A stretch of 64,000 nt of DNA from Riptortus pedestris (taxonomy: Eukaryota > Arthropoda > Insecta > Hemiptera > Alydidae), in assembly GCA_019009955.1 (NCBI GenBank), contig CM032229.1, forward strand, positions 4,952,001 through 5,016,000. The letters are read 5' to 3'. This document shows positions 1 through 10,995 of this stretch, one piece after another. A model generated the notes under the pieces. That model did not search any database. It was not told where the DNA came from and was given only the letters and a program-made list of their open reading frames with translations. The position numbers and the translations under genes were made by a program. Each line of letters begins with the position of its first letter. The first letter of the stretch is position 1.

Positions 1-285
1 TTACTTTAATCCATTTTATGGAAACTTTAATTCTGTATAACATACTGACGAATCCAAAAGCGATGACAAAGTCAGCATTTTAGAAATCTCGGAAGGAGAA
101 TTTTTTTTTGAGAATTTACCAACCCACGCATAACGTGATGAACTCCACGCAATTTGGTTGGCACTTAAAAATAAGACACCTACATCATCACAGCCCAAAC
201 ACACTAATTTGTTCGGATTCATTAAGTTCATTATTATCTCTCCAAAACATTTACACCACTCACCCAATAGCATTAAACATAGCAA

Positions 286-1090
286 TATATTTGTCTGTTA
301 ACGCTGTAGCGGTCGCAATTTTCGTTTGATCGTTACCAAACTCGATATTAAATCATTATTTTGTTAAAAGGAAGATCAAGTTCGTTATTGGCTGAAATCA
401 GACCAGTGGGAGGGGGGTTTACAGGGGAAATTTTGAAAATTCAAAATATCTCCGTTAGTATACGTCGGATCGAAAAATTATATCGCAGATTGAAATCTTT
501 TTGCAAATTAAATGTTCTATACATATTTTTATATACATGTATTCTCTATCTTAAATATTAACCGAGATATTTGAATTTTTCAGTTTTCAGCATTCAGTAA
601 ACCCCCACTTCTACTCATGTTACATAAGCAATACTCTGTTATATAATAACCCACATTATTCGAAGTTTAAATACGATAAATTGTTTTCACGGGACCTTTA
701 TTATATGAGATAAATGCAAATATGTTATGTTGACCCCCCCCCATCTTTCTTAAGTTCTGGGACTACTAAAATTTGATTGATTGAGATAAAAATTATTCTG
801 ATTCGTTATAAATTACAGTACTAGATATAGTACATAGTTTTCAATAAAATTGATATGTTATATTCTGATATGTTTCAGTTATGGTTTTTCTTTCCGCTGA
901 GCCGTTGGAAGGCCTATTTCTTTACATTTGAGACGCTTCCCGCCAGAAGGGGAAGATTTCTTATTACCGTTTGTATTTATTCACTTAATATTTACGGTGG
1001 TGTTGTGTTAGCAGTATGTAGGTTTATGTATTGTTATTCTTCACGGGGGAAATCTGCTTAGTTTACGCAGCCCCTACGTGACGGACTTTT
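286..1090 (-). repeat. HINE-like copy, long subfamily, 3' end missing
   Basis: Reads in reverse orientation from the internal conserved block (TTTGTCTGTTAACGC) to the GTCCGTCACG terminus, here followed by a T run. The TA microsatellite and 3' palindrome are absent, so the copy is broken at the microsatellite. It carries the long-subfamily body ending in TTCACGGGGGAAATCTGCTT. No coding capacity is seen. Confidence 0.8.
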
Positions 1091-2240
1091 TTTTTCAGTG
1101 ACAGTGATAAAAGCACATCGCATGAGAAAGGATGGTTTAAATTGAAACATCAGATGAATATGAACATGATTGTGATTATACTATAGTATTCATAGTTAGT
1201 TATATGCTTATTAGTTAAAATGCTTGCTTTGCACGGCTTGTTTAGCAGAAGCTATTTTTCTCAACTCTATAATCATTGTATTCAGTGATGATGCTCCTTT
1301 TCTAACCTAACTCCTTTATTTTTCCAATGCAGAGTTTCCAATTCTACAATTTACATGCAAAGGATTGCTTCCTTCCTTTATTCTCTAATAATAAAACTGA
1401 ATATAAAAGGAAGATATTTCTTTACAACTCAAACCCATGTTACTATTCTTATGGTTTCCAATTACAGCTACAGACTTTATTACTCTTTTGTGTTATTGTT
1501 GTTTAGAAATGATCTCATTTAAATGAAAATAGCTACCATTAATAGCTTAAGGTGATTAAGAAACACAGTTTTGTCGTGTTCTATTCCTTTTTCCAAAGGT
1601 GGTTTATAATCGTTAAGGAACTATAGCTGAGGTACATTCAATGATATCTATATATAGCAGAAAGTAGTATGTGATATGTATGTAAATAATTTGTATAATA
1701 TGTGTTAATACAATCTGTGATAATTAATGAAAGTATATGAATTGATGAAGGTGCATTTTTAATCAGATTAAAACATTCTTTTAAGTTAAACAATGTTCCT
1801 GATCTTGGGAAATCTGCTTCCTTTTATTAGTACCTGAAGGACTTTTTGTTTGTTCAGTTGTCGTTTAGGAAAACATTTTAAGAAGCATTTAATTATGATA
1901 AACTTATTGGTTGGACTTATGCCCCAATATAAGTACTAATTAATTTTCACACAAGTTTTAATTTCTTTTTTGTTAGTTTTGTATTGGTTTCGCTGGGACT
2001 CAGAAAAAAAAAAAAAAAAAAACAAGTTTTCGGAGGTTTACCTCTCAGCCATTGAGCACAATAATTGATGAGAAGAGAGAAGGATTTCAGTATATCAATG
2101 AATTTGACTAATATGGCATAAGCTATGTGTGTGTGTATGCTGTCCAGTTCCAAGTAGTGATACCTTACCGTCAGTATTATGAGAGATGCTGTATAAACTA
2201 TAGCAAATTTATGTTCGTATAAAAGGATCGAATTAATTTC
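1091..2240. other. AT-rich stretch, no gene recognised
   Basis: No coherent reading frame, repeat match to the rest of the window, or RNA gene is visible. An A run lies near 2003-2022. The stretch is downstream of the gene at 2411-3259. Confidence 0.5.
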
Positions 2241-2262
2241 AAATAAACATTTATATGACAGG

Positions 2263-2268
2263 TTTATT
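2263..2268 (-). terminator. Candidate polyadenylation signal AATAAA
   Basis: TTTATT on the plus strand reads AATAAA on the minus strand about 145 nt downstream of the stop codon of the secreted TULIP-like gene. It is the nearest canonical signal. The hexamer is common in AT-rich DNA, so assignment rests on position. Confidence 0.4.
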
Positions 2269-2410
2269 AGTATTCAGATATTTACAAAACAGGATTTTCA
2301 ATAATAACAATATTTGATATGTAATACAGTTTTGGGATTTGAAATACATCTACCTATTTCAGTGAGCTGGTTTTGTGGTTTGGGTTATTGTTGATGCACA
2401 GTGTTACAGT

Positions 2411-3259
2411 TTATGCGGCAGCTTGAGGCCTTGAACAGAGCAAGAGATAGATATCCTTTGACATATCCCTGAGTTGTTGGTCAACAGCTGTTTGCACTTG
2501 TGTCTGTATCATTCCTTGGAGGAAGTTGGCGACGTACGTCACGACCGAGCTGCACCAACCGCATAAGCCTGTCATCTCGACGTCGAGACCTTCCAGCTTC
2601 TTCACTTCCACCTTCTCGATGTTCACCTGACAAGTTATGCCAGGCTGGAATGTGATGTAGGCTACGAAACTGTTCTCCTTGATGGTGGCCTTCAGGTTAC
2701 CGTTGATGTTGATTCCCCAAGTGTTGAATGAGTAGTTGTCGAAGTTGACGCTCAAGTTGGCGAACTTGATAGGGATAGCGAGTCTGATAGTGAGGATACC
2801 GGCGGTCACTTGCACAGGTCCATCTCGGGTCAGGGTTGACAACAGCTTCAGCTGACCTTCAGAAGTCTTCAGAGTTCCGAAACCCATCAGACTAGTGTCG
2901 ACGGCGGGGATCTTGATGACGTCCTTGCCTGTCAATCTGCTGAGCAGATTGAACTTGCCGACAATAACTGTGGTGGCAGCATTTATGGCAGGTGCTGAGA
3001 TCATCTCGATAGCTCCGAGGGCCAGATTGGTCCCACCTTGGACCAAGTTGCTAGTCTGTTTCTGGACATTGGCAGCCAAGTTGCCGACCTGGTTGGTTGC
3101 GGTCTTCACTCCGCCAGTGACGATGTTGGTCATCGACTGCAGTCCGGACGTGAGTGGAGATGTGAGGCTGTTGAGGAACCTTTTCTGGCGCAGAGGTTCG
3201 GCCGGGCCAATCCCTGCACTCAGAACTATGAACGCCAACAGAAACGTCTTCCAAATCAT
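2411..3259 (-). CDS. Secreted group 7 allergen-like (TULIP/BPI-fold) protein, single exon
   Basis: An uninterrupted 282-codon frame, clearly richer in GC than its surroundings. Residues 1-20 (MIWKTFLLAFIVLSAG...) form a signal peptide. Residues 24-27 are RQKR, a furin-type site. Residues 30-110 are a Gly/Ala/Asn/Thr-rich amphipathic segment. Residues 120-275 show alternating strands and a closing amphipathic helix resembling mite group 7 allergens (Grp7/TULIP fold, binders of hydrophobic ligands). Cys 210, 233, 236 and 275 could form disulfides, and NLS (168) and NYS (175) are glycosylation sequons. The start is taken at 3257-3259, not at the upstream ATG at 3305-3307, because a TATA box and TCAGT initiator lie between them and the signal peptide begins at the inner Met. 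No intron is seen. The family call is from pattern only. A takeout/JHBP-type protein is a less likely alternative because the N-terminal Cys pair is missing. Confidence 0.7.
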   Translation of the reverse strand: MIWKTFLLAFIVLSAGIGPAEPLRQKRFLNSLTSPLTSGLQSMTNIVTGGVKTATNQVGNLAANVQKQTSNLVQGGTNLALGAIEMISAPAINAATTVIVGKFNLLSRLTGKDVIKIPAVDTSLMGFGTLKTSEGQLKLLSTLTRDGPVQVTAGILTIRLAIPIKFANLSVNFDNYSFNTWGININGNLKATIKENSFVAYITFQPGITCQVNIEKVEVKKLEGLDVEMTGLCGWCSSVVTYVANFLQGMIQTQVQTAVDQQLRDMSKDIYLLLCSRPQAAA

Positions 3260-3283
3260 AGTGACTGTGCAACGGACGACACA

Positions 3284-3314
3284 AGACTGAGCCAGAATGT
3301 TTCCCAACTTTATA
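3284..3314 (-). promoter_or_regulatory. Core promoter: TATAAAG plus TCAGTC initiator
   Basis: On the minus strand TATAAAG occupies 3314-3308 and TCAGTC occupies 3290-3285. The initiator A at 3288 lies 26 nt from the first T of the TATA box, which is normal spacing for arthropod Pol II promoters. The predicted 5' UTR is about 29 nt and leads directly into the ATG of the secreted TULIP-like gene. Confidence 0.65.
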
Positions 3315-3324
3315 TTATAGTAAA

Positions 3325-4369
3325 GGCACTAATGTATTCGTCGAATGTTTGCTCATTATGTCTGTACACAGAATTGGTAATTGCCTTTATTCAGTGAATA
3401 AATTTCTCATGCTAACTATCTTGAATTCGAAATTGGATACAACATTGGACTCGCTATCCCGTTTATAATCACAACAAATTGTATATTGTTGCAGAGCAAT
3501 TGTCTGGCCCTATCTCCAGACACGGTCAGCTGATTTCGTAGTGTTTATTTTGAAAGCGAGATCTCACAGAATGGTTTATAGTGTAACGGTTCTCTCCCAG
3601 AGAATTTCTTTTGACTAAATTAAGACGCTTTGCTCTGCTCATCTGAGAGTATTTTAACGAATTCTCCTGATTAGGAGGGCCTTATTAAGGACGCAGATAA
3701 GATTGTAATTAGCTTCATTTTTCTCAATGCCCTTTCTCTGAACTTTCCTTCATTAACCGAGAGTCCTTTGGATTTCTCATTTGAAAAAAGCAGTAGCCGA
3801 CCTGAACTAAATCGCTTTGAAGGTCACACTAATACTACAATAAGAATGCCAATAACCACACTTCCTCCTACATATTAATATTCTTGGCACAACTACTTCA
3901 TACAATTATTCTCCTTAGTCCATATGTCAGCGTCGATGTCACCTCATATTTTATTATCTAAGCCACAGTAAAAGCCCTACAAAAAGGATACTTGAATTTC
4001 ACAATACCTACACATTATATGGACATAAGTCTCCATACACATTTTGAAGTGTTTAAACTGGTTTACTTTTCATGATATTTGCATTCTTGAATTAGTTATT
4101 TGTTATTGTTATTTATAAGAGCAATAGAATAAAATATATTCAGAAACAAGTTTTCATTTGTAACTCTTTAGATAAGAAATTCTGACGTGAAAAAAATATT
4201 GCCGGATTATAGGTAAAAAAGTTTCCATACACTCTTTTATCTTTGAATATTTATAATTACTAAATGGAATTGAGAATATGAAAGAATGGAATAATAAGCC
4301 ATCCTTTGATACGTCAAGACCATTTTTCAATGTTAAAATGTAATGTTTAAATTCCAAATGGAGGTATCA
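3325..4369. other. Upstream intergenic stretch, nothing recognised
   Basis: AT-rich sequence upstream of the secreted-protein gene. No conserved motif, repeat copy or coding signal is apparent. Distal regulatory sites could be here but cannot be seen by eye. Confidence 0.4.
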
Positions 4370-5024
4370 AAAGACATTCAAGCTTTGACAATTAATATGA
4401 GAGAAAAAAGGTCATTCATTGCAAGAAATTGGAAAAATAGTCAATAAGTCTCACGCCAGTATTCAGTACATTATTTATCGTTATAAATTTTAAAAAAAAA
4501 TAAGTTAAACCCCAATGACTAGTGTTCTAAAATTAATACATACGCTTTCATGTCTTTATAATTTGAATGATGTCTCTGAAACAGTGAGAACTGCTCTAAA
4601 TCAAATGGTTATAATGGTCGTGTACCAAGAAAAAACCACTGATCAGCAAAGAAAACCAGAAGAGACGTTTAAACTTTTCAAGAACTTATTTACACCAGCC
4701 ACAAACGTTTTAGGATTCAATTATTTTCAGTGACCAATCAAAATTCATTGTGTTCTCATCAGATCGGAGGAAATTCGGAGAACATTTAAAACTGAAAAAC
4801 ATTGTTAGAACTGCCAACATGGAGGAGGAAGCGCGCTTGTGTGGGGGTGCATGAGTATTTAAAGAATGGATACTTAGTATTTATAGATGGATCAAAATGT
4901 TCATTTAGACATATTGAAAACAAATTTGAACACCAGTGCTCGTAATCTGGGTTTAGAGGCTCATTTATCTTTCAACAGGATAATTGTCCGAAACACACTG
5001 CAAAACTTGTCAAGGAATGGCTTA
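4370..5024 (+). pseudogene. Tc1-like transposase relic, N-terminal and central part
   Basis: Pieces of a Tc1-type transposase can be followed across at least three frames. A helix-turn-helix segment (IGKIVNKSHASIQYII) comes first, then NGRVPRKK. The first catalytic region follows (FSDQSKFIVFSSD, with Asp kept but the usual Glu changed to Gln). Then come MDQNVHLDILKTNL and a damaged second Asp region ending AKLVKEWL. Several frameshifts and stops make it dead. It stops where the 3' palindrome of a HINE begins, and the missing C-terminal part resumes at 6628. It differs from the Tc1-like element at 62215-63774. Confidence 0.8.
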
Positions 5025-5144
5025 TTAGCAGATTACCCTTATGGGAAATCAGCTATTGAGGTCGTACTCATGACGCGAGGTTCGAAAATGTTTTTCAAAT
5101 GTCCATCAATACTACCTAGGAGATGACGAAAATGAGGTCCGTTC

Positions 5145-5177
<33 letters not shown>

Positions 5178-5866
5178 CGTGCATATATTTTTGTCTGCTA
5201 ACGCTCTAAGGGTCGCAATTTTTGATTGATCGTTACGAAACTCTATATTTAACCGTTTTGTGTAAAAAGAAATATCAAGTTCGTTAATGGCTGAAATTGG
5301 ACCAGAGGGAGGGGGGGGGTTAGGCCGGGGATTTTCGAAATGTCTCCGTTATTATGAATCGGATCGAAATATTGTATAGAACCAATCTTATTGCTAATTT
5401 AATTTACTATAAATATTGTTTTATACATTGTTCTCTATCTTGAATATTAACCGAGATATTTGCATTTTTATGAAGTCTTTGGGACCTGTGTTCGGGTATT
5501 GTTCGGATTAGTTCGGCCGTTTCCGTAACTGTTCGGCTCTGGTGGAAGCTTCTTCTAACCTTACCTGTCGTTTCTAACCTTACCTTACCTTCGTTACTTT
5601 GTGAGATTTATGCAAATACGTTCTGTTCATCCGCCCCTTCCCCTCTTTAGTTCTTGGACTACTAAAATTTGAGATATTGCAATATAAATTATTCTTACAA
5701 TTCAGAAGCCGTTTCAGTAGGGAATTTATTTTAATTAACTGAATGATTTCTGACTGTTTTTATTTACTCACAGTGGTGTTGTGTTACCAGTATGCAGATT
5801 TGTCTATAGCTAAACTTCACTTGGGAAATCTGCTTAGTTTACGCAGCCCCTGCCTCACGGACTTTT
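5025..5866 (-). repeat. HINE-like copy inserted in Tc1 relic
   Basis: Nearly full length: 3' palindrome (AGCAGATTACCCTTATGGG), the ATTGAGGTCGTACTCATGACG block, (TA)n at about 5146-5170, the 'GAAGTC...GTTCGG' variant body, and the GTCCGTGAGGC-type 5' terminus at 5866. It directly abuts a second, 3'-truncated copy. Confidence 0.85.
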
Positions 5867-6627
5867 ATATAAAAAGAAAGATCAAGTTCGTTAATGGCTA
5901 AAAGGATCTAAGGCGAGGGGGGATTTTCGAACATTCGTTATATCTCCGTTACTAATCGTCGGATCATAAAAGTGTATAGAACCAATCTTATTGCAAATTA
6001 AATTTACTATAAATATTGTTATATACATGTATTCTGTATCTTGAATATTAACCGAGATATTAAAATTGCTATTGTGTGTGTGTGTGTGTGTGTGGAGAAC
6101 GGGCAAGATGACATCAGTCGGTTCTCGTCGTAAGATTCGGGATTAGTTCGTTTCCGTAACTGTTCGGCTTTCGTGAAATAAGTTTAAACTCATGTAACCT
6201 TTTACTTTGTGAGATATATGCAAATACGTACTGTTCATCCGTCCTCCCCACTTCTTTAGATCTTAGACTACTGAAATATGAGTTATTAAAATATAAATTA
6301 TTCTGATTCATTATAAATTGCAGTACTTGATGTAGTAAATAGTTTGGAACAAAGTCAATGTATTTTATCCAGATACGTATCAGTACTTGTTTTTTTTTTC
6401 CGGTGAAGAATATGTCCATCTATCTGTTCAGCTCTGAGTGGTTGCCAGACCTATTTGTTTACAATTCAGAAGCCATTTCCGTTGGGAGCTTATTAAAATT
6501 AATTGAAAGATTTTTCATTACCGTTTGTATTTACTCACGGTGGTGTTAAGTGTTGCCAGTATTTCAGATTTCTCTATTGTAAACCTTCACGTGGGAAATC
6601 TGTTGCGTGATGGACTTTATTTTTTTT
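5867..6627 (-). repeat. HINE-like copy, truncated at both ends
   Basis: Begins inside the family body (AAAAAGAAAGATCAAGTTCG) immediately after the previous copy. It ends TTCACGTGGGAAATCTG with the 5' hairpin mostly deleted. It contains (TG)n at about 6074-6092. Tc1 coding sequence resumes after its T-rich end, so the pair lies between the two halves of the relic. Confidence 0.75.
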
Positions 6628-6870
6628 AACATCCCGAAACATCTTCATACACTTCCTCAGTGTCCCGATATTAATCCAATCAATAAGATGGAATAGGAAG
6701 AAGAATCTGAAAACGAGATGTTAAAAATAAAAATGAGCTTAAAAATACCATAATCTCCGAATGGAATTCAATTGAGCCACAAGTAATCAAGAAAGTAATT
6801 TTCTACGATGAAAAGTCATATGATGACAAAATTACGTCAGTTGTAATGAGGGAATTATTCAAAGGTTAAT
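6628..6870 (+). pseudogene. Tc1-like transposase relic, C-terminal part
   Basis: Continues the relic that stops at 5024. PQCPDINPIN corresponds to the SPDLNPIE motif holding the third catalytic residue, here Asn in place of Glu. After a frameshift comes IISEWNSIEPQVIKK, the usual C-terminal helix region. In-frame stops are present. The two parts together show that the HINE pair inserted into an already decaying or later-decayed transposon. Confidence 0.7.
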
Positions 6871-6917
6871 ATCAACCAATGCTAAAACTCTGTTAACGGG
6901 CGAGTTACAACCATTGA

Positions 6918-7140
6918 GGGGCTCAGGTTAGCCATGTGAGTTAAAGCGTTGGCCTTAATATCACATGGTAAACCGGCGAGTTCGATTCTCGCCTGGCAAG
7001 AGGAATTTATTAAGTGACGGAATTCACTAAAAAAAATCCTTAGTCCCACCCTGGCTATTAGAGGGTGGTAACCTGTAGATAACTCGTCCCAATTAGCCAC
7101 AGTAGCAAAAAGTGGACGTTAATATAAATAAATAAATTAA
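6918..7140 (+). repeat. tRNA-like SINE, full length
   Basis: Starts GGGGCTCAGGTTAGCC and ends GTGGACGTTAATATAAATAAATAA. It holds a B-box-like T arm (GGCGAGTTCGATTCTCGCC) and the family tail with GTAACCTGTAGATAACTCG. The head of this family can also fold as CCATGTGAG/CTCACATGG. The copy lies just after the Tc1 C-terminal fragment. Confidence 0.8.
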
Positions 7141-7911
7141 TAAAATGCAAAAATATGTTGAAGGCGCGTAGGAAAGATGTACGAAAGAATGGGTTTTAGC
7201 AGATTTCCTTTAAGGCATCTACGAAGAAGATGTTCAAGGAGATGGGTATACTATATATATAAAACGTTTCACGAAAGCTTAAATACTAAGTAACGGTGAG
7301 TTTAAGGAAGCGCCATAATATTACATTCTAAATTTTTAAGTATTTTGATTTGGAACGAAAAATGTTATACAATAAACTCTTTAAAAGTCTAGTTAGATTT
7401 ATATTTATAAAATTGTAAACTCTATATCTAATAGTAACCAAGCTATGAGTATATTAGCAGATTTCTTTAAGAGAAAACCAGCTACTGAGCTATTTAGATC
7501 TTATTCGTCATCTCCCACCTAAGATTGGTGAATATTAGCGAAAAGTATGTCTAACCAAACGTGGGCCAGAAACACGGTCAACACCCCAAGACTTCGATTG
7601 TAAAGTTATCGATCTTGTTGCAGACATATTGCTGTTTTACACGTGTTTTTTAAATTGCTATATCAAACAATGTGATTTTTATATCCTGGGATTGGGAACG
7701 TTAGGTCAATCTGACCCAGTAACATGTTTGGAGTGCTCTAGAAATTCTATTTCCTTTACATCTGAACTTGTACACCAGTTTGCCTTCAAACTAAGATCTA
7801 CTGGTCAGCAGGGACTATTTAGTTGTTTTTTATTACAGGAACGTGGTGTGATATTTTCTCCCAAAATTGTTTGTGTGTCTTTCTGACCCAACGTTCTGAC
7901 TGACGTGACAT
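7141..7911. other. No gene recognised; short HINE hairpin remnants
   Basis: Two imperfect copies of the HINE 3' palindrome (TTTTAGCAGATTTCCTTTAAG near 7192 and TTAGCAGATTTCTTTAAGAG near 7448) are the only recognisable items. A weak resemblance to a Tc1 C-terminus (7208-7250) is too short to call. Confidence 0.4.
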
Positions 7912-8072
7912 TTTTTAAACGTGGCCAGCACATATTACGAGTATTATAAGGATCCGAAATATATTGAATTAATACACGCGATTTTATATGAAGTTGGAGA
8001 TCCTTCTATTGAATTACTAGCACAAAGATTGGCCAAGAACGAGCCTCCACAACGAGGCAAACCGGACCCCAA
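7912..8072 (+). CDS. Unidentified coding-like fragment cut by a HINE
   Basis: An open frame of about 50 codons with a protein-like composition: ASTYYEYYKDPKYIELIHAI, then an LYEVGDPSIELLAQRL stretch and NEPPQRGKPDPK. It looks alpha-helical and charged, unlike the simple-repeat frames elsewhere. No in-frame ATG is present, so it would be an exon or a transposon fragment. It runs directly into the 5' end of a HINE at about 8073, which supplies the rest of the frame as noise. I do not recognise the family. Chance openness is possible. Confidence 0.25.
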
Positions 8073-8911
8073 AAAAGTCCGTCACGCAGGGGCTGCGTTA
8101 ACTAAGTAGATTTCCCACGTGTTGGTTTACAATAGATAAATATACATAAGGTAGCACAACCGTCAATGTTAAGAGAATAAATACAAAAAGAAATCTTTCA
8201 GTCAATTTACAATACAAGTTAATAATCTCTACAACGGAAAGGAGCTGAATTGTAAAAAAACAGGCCGGCCAACCTCAAGCGCTGCACAGACCGGAAGGAC
8301 AAACAATTAATGAAATATATCTGAATATAATATTAATTTTACTGAATATTATTTACTAAAGCTAGTGCTGTAATTTGTAATGAATCAGAATCAGTTTTAT
8401 CTCAGTCACTTAAATTTTAGTAATCCAAAAACGAAAGAAGGGGGGGGTATTTGCATAGATCCCACAAAGTAAAGGTTCAATGAAAACAATATTTGGTATT
8501 TAGGCTTCGAATAATGTGGTTTATTATATAACAGATTATTGTTTATGTAACACTAGTAGTAGTGGGGGTTTACTGAAGGCTGAAAACTGAAAAATGCAAA
8601 TATCTCGGTTAATATTCAAGATAGAGAATAAATGTATATAACAATATTAATATTACATTACATTTAATTTGCAATCTATACACTTTTTTGATCCGACTCA
8701 TAGTAACTGAGGTATTTCGAATTTTCAAATTCTCCCCCTCTAAACCTCCTACCCTTCCCCTGGTCCGATTTCATCCATTAACGAACATGATCTTTCTTTT
8801 TACATACAACGACTAAATATCGAGTTAGGTAACCATCAAACGAAAATTGCGACCTCTAGAGCGGTAACAGGTAAATATGTATATATATATATATATATAC
8901 CGGACCTCATT
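8073..8911 (+). repeat. HINE-like copy, long subfamily, 3' end lost
   Basis: Intact 5' end (GTCCGTCACGCAGGGGCTG) with hairpin and subterminal AAGTAGATTTCCC. The full long-subfamily body runs through the (TA)n at 8879-8899 to CGGACCTCATT. There the sequence breaks into the A(C)15 minisatellite, so the final 110 nt or so with the palindrome are missing. Confidence 0.85.
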
Positions 8912-9411
8912 CCCCCCCCCCCCCACCCCCCCCCCCCCCCACCCCCCCCCCCCCCCACCCCCCCCCCCCCCCACCCCCCCCCCCCCCCACCCCCCCCCCC
9001 CCCCACCCCCCCCCCCCCCCACCCCCCCCCCCCCCCACCCCCCCCCCCCCCCACCCCCCCCCCCCCCCACCCCCCCCCCCCCCCACCCCCCCCCCCCCCC
9101 ACCCCCCCCCCCCCCCACCCCCCCCCCCCCCCACCCCCCCCCCCCCCCACCCCCCCCCCCCCCCACCCCCCCCCCCCCCCACCCCCCCCCCCCCCCACCC
9201 CCCCCCCCCCCCACCCCCCCCCCCCCCCACCCCCCCCCCCCCCCACCCCCCCCCCCCCCCACCCCCCCCCCCCCCCACCCCCCCCCCCCCCCACCCCCCC
9301 CCCCCCCCACCCCCCCCCCCCCCCACCCCCCCCCCCCCCCACCCCCCCCCCCCCCCACCCCCCCCCCCCCCCACCCCCCCCCCCCCCCACCCCCCCCCCC
9401 CCCCACCCCCA
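8912..9411 (+). repeat. Perfect 16-bp minisatellite, A(C)15, 30 units
   Basis: Single A residues occur every 16 nt from 8925 to 9405 in otherwise pure C, with no variant unit. The minus strand is G15-T repeats, a strong G-quadruplex former. Long proline/glycine open frames here are artefacts of composition. It joins a HINE broken at CGGACCTCATT to a SINE that retains only its head, so it occupies a double breakpoint. Confidence 0.9.
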
Positions 9412-9505
9412 CCTTTGCCCAGGCAAGAATCGAACTCGCCATTCTAGGTTTACCATGTGAGATTAAAGGCAACGCTTTAACTCACATGGCTAACAGGAGC
9501 CCCTA
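9412..9505 (-). repeat. SINE head fragment
   Basis: Reverse-oriented tRNA-like head only (AGGCAAGAATCGAACTCGCC through GGCTAACAGGAGCCCC). The body and 3' tail, expected to the left, are replaced by the minisatellite. Confidence 0.75.
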
Positions 9506-9610
9506 AAAGGTAAATTAAAAATCCTAAGGTAGTAAACTATAAAAAACAAACTATAATCGTTAGAACTATAAGGGGGTCTCTGTAATTTAAAATATAAAGT
9601 CCCCCGGGGA

Positions 9611-10266
9611 TACGTAAACTAAGGAGATGTCCCACAAGTTGGAATGGCCTACTACTGATATCACCTCACCTCACTATATGTACACTATTTTCAAAAAAAT
9701 GTTATGAGTAGAAGCTGGCGGTCTATAAAATCATGATTCACTTGATGATCATGAATCATGATAAAATCATGACGTCGTCGCACTAACTATTTGCATATAG
9801 CTCACATAATAAAGACCTGTTGAAAATAATATTTGGCATTCATCCTATGCGTTTTATGACAGCATTCATATTAATATTTCATGATATTATATTAAATGAG
9901 AATGACTAAATGTGCATGTTTACTCAAGGTAAAAGTTGAAGACATGCCAATACCATGGTTACCATTGAAGTGGAGAAAACATGGATATAACAACATTAAT
10001 AGGAAATTAACGTTTCAATATTATAGCTCCTATACAATCTCACCATACGACTTATAATAAGGGACATAATTGGAATTTTCGAAATTCCCCGACTAAACCC
10101 CCCTCTCCCTCTCTATCTTCTCAGATTTCAGCCGTTAACGAACTTAATCTTCAGTTTTACACAAAACGTTTTAAATATCGAGTTTGAACGATCAATCAGA
10201 AAATAGCGACCGCTAGAGTAACAGCTATGTATATATATATATATATATATAATATAATATTATATA

Positions 10267-10303
<37 letters not shown>

Positions 10304-10343
10304 ATATATATATATATATATATATAATATAATATAATATGTA
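9611..10343 (+). repeat. Diverged HINE-like copy
   Basis: 5' remnant TACGTAAACTAAGGAGATGTCCC, a diverged body (AATAATATTTGGCATTC; CCGTTAACGAACTTAATCTTC), then a long irregular (TA)n/(TAATATAA)n tract at about 10231-10340. The 3' palindrome is absent. Confidence 0.7.
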
Positions 10344-10384
10344 TATACACAGGTTATCCAACATAAACTGGATCAAATGATTTT

Positions 10385-10995
10385 CAGCTATTGAGGTTGT
10401 ACTCATGACGGAATTATCGAATTTTTTTCTTCAAGGGTCCATCGATCCTACCGAGTAGATGGCGAAAATGAGGTCCGTCCAAAACTGTGTATATATATAT
10501 ATATATATAATATATATATATTATTATATATATATATATATATTTGTCTGTTACCGCTCTAGCCGGTCGCAATTTTTGTTTAAATCGTTACTAAACTCGA
10601 GATTTAGCCGTTTTAAGTACAAAGAAATACCAAGGAAGATAACGGCGGAAATCGTACCAGTGGAAGGGGGGAGGGTTTAGAGGGGAGGATTTTCGAAAAT
10701 TCGAAATATCTCCGTTACTATACGTCGGATCGAAAAAGTTTACAGAATCAATCTTGTTGCAAATTAAATTTACAATAAATATTGTTATATACATTTTTTC
10801 TCTATCTTGAATATTAACCGATATATTTGCATTTTTATTAAATCTGGGCGCCTAATGGACGAGAGTTATTTTCCCGCCAAAGGCTAGTTCCGCCGTTTCC
10901 TTGACTGGCTCGGCTCTCGTGAAATTTCTTTATAGTAAAACTTCACGTGGGAAATCTGCTTAGTTTACGCAGCCCCTGCGTGACGGGCTTGTTTT
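10385..10995 (-). repeat. HINE-like copy, short subfamily
   Basis: CAGCTATTGAGGTTGTACTC, then GATGGCGAAAATGAGGTCCG, (TA)n at 10488-10543 and the conserved body. It has the short variant segment (GGACGAGAGTTATTTTCCCG) and a 5' end with GTAAACTAAGCAGATTTCCC in reverse. It lies tail-to-tail with the preceding copy, separated by about 40 nt. Confidence 0.8.

Noticed and set aside
2895..3397. Plus-strand frames of 119-131 codons and a minus 77-codon frame
   Set aside because: They are shadows of the secreted TULIP-like gene, which alone has a signal peptide, a promoter and family-like structure.
8825..9506. Long proline- or glycine-rich frames on both strands
   Set aside because: They are translations of the perfect A(C)15 minisatellite in every frame and begin or end in HINE and SINE sequence.
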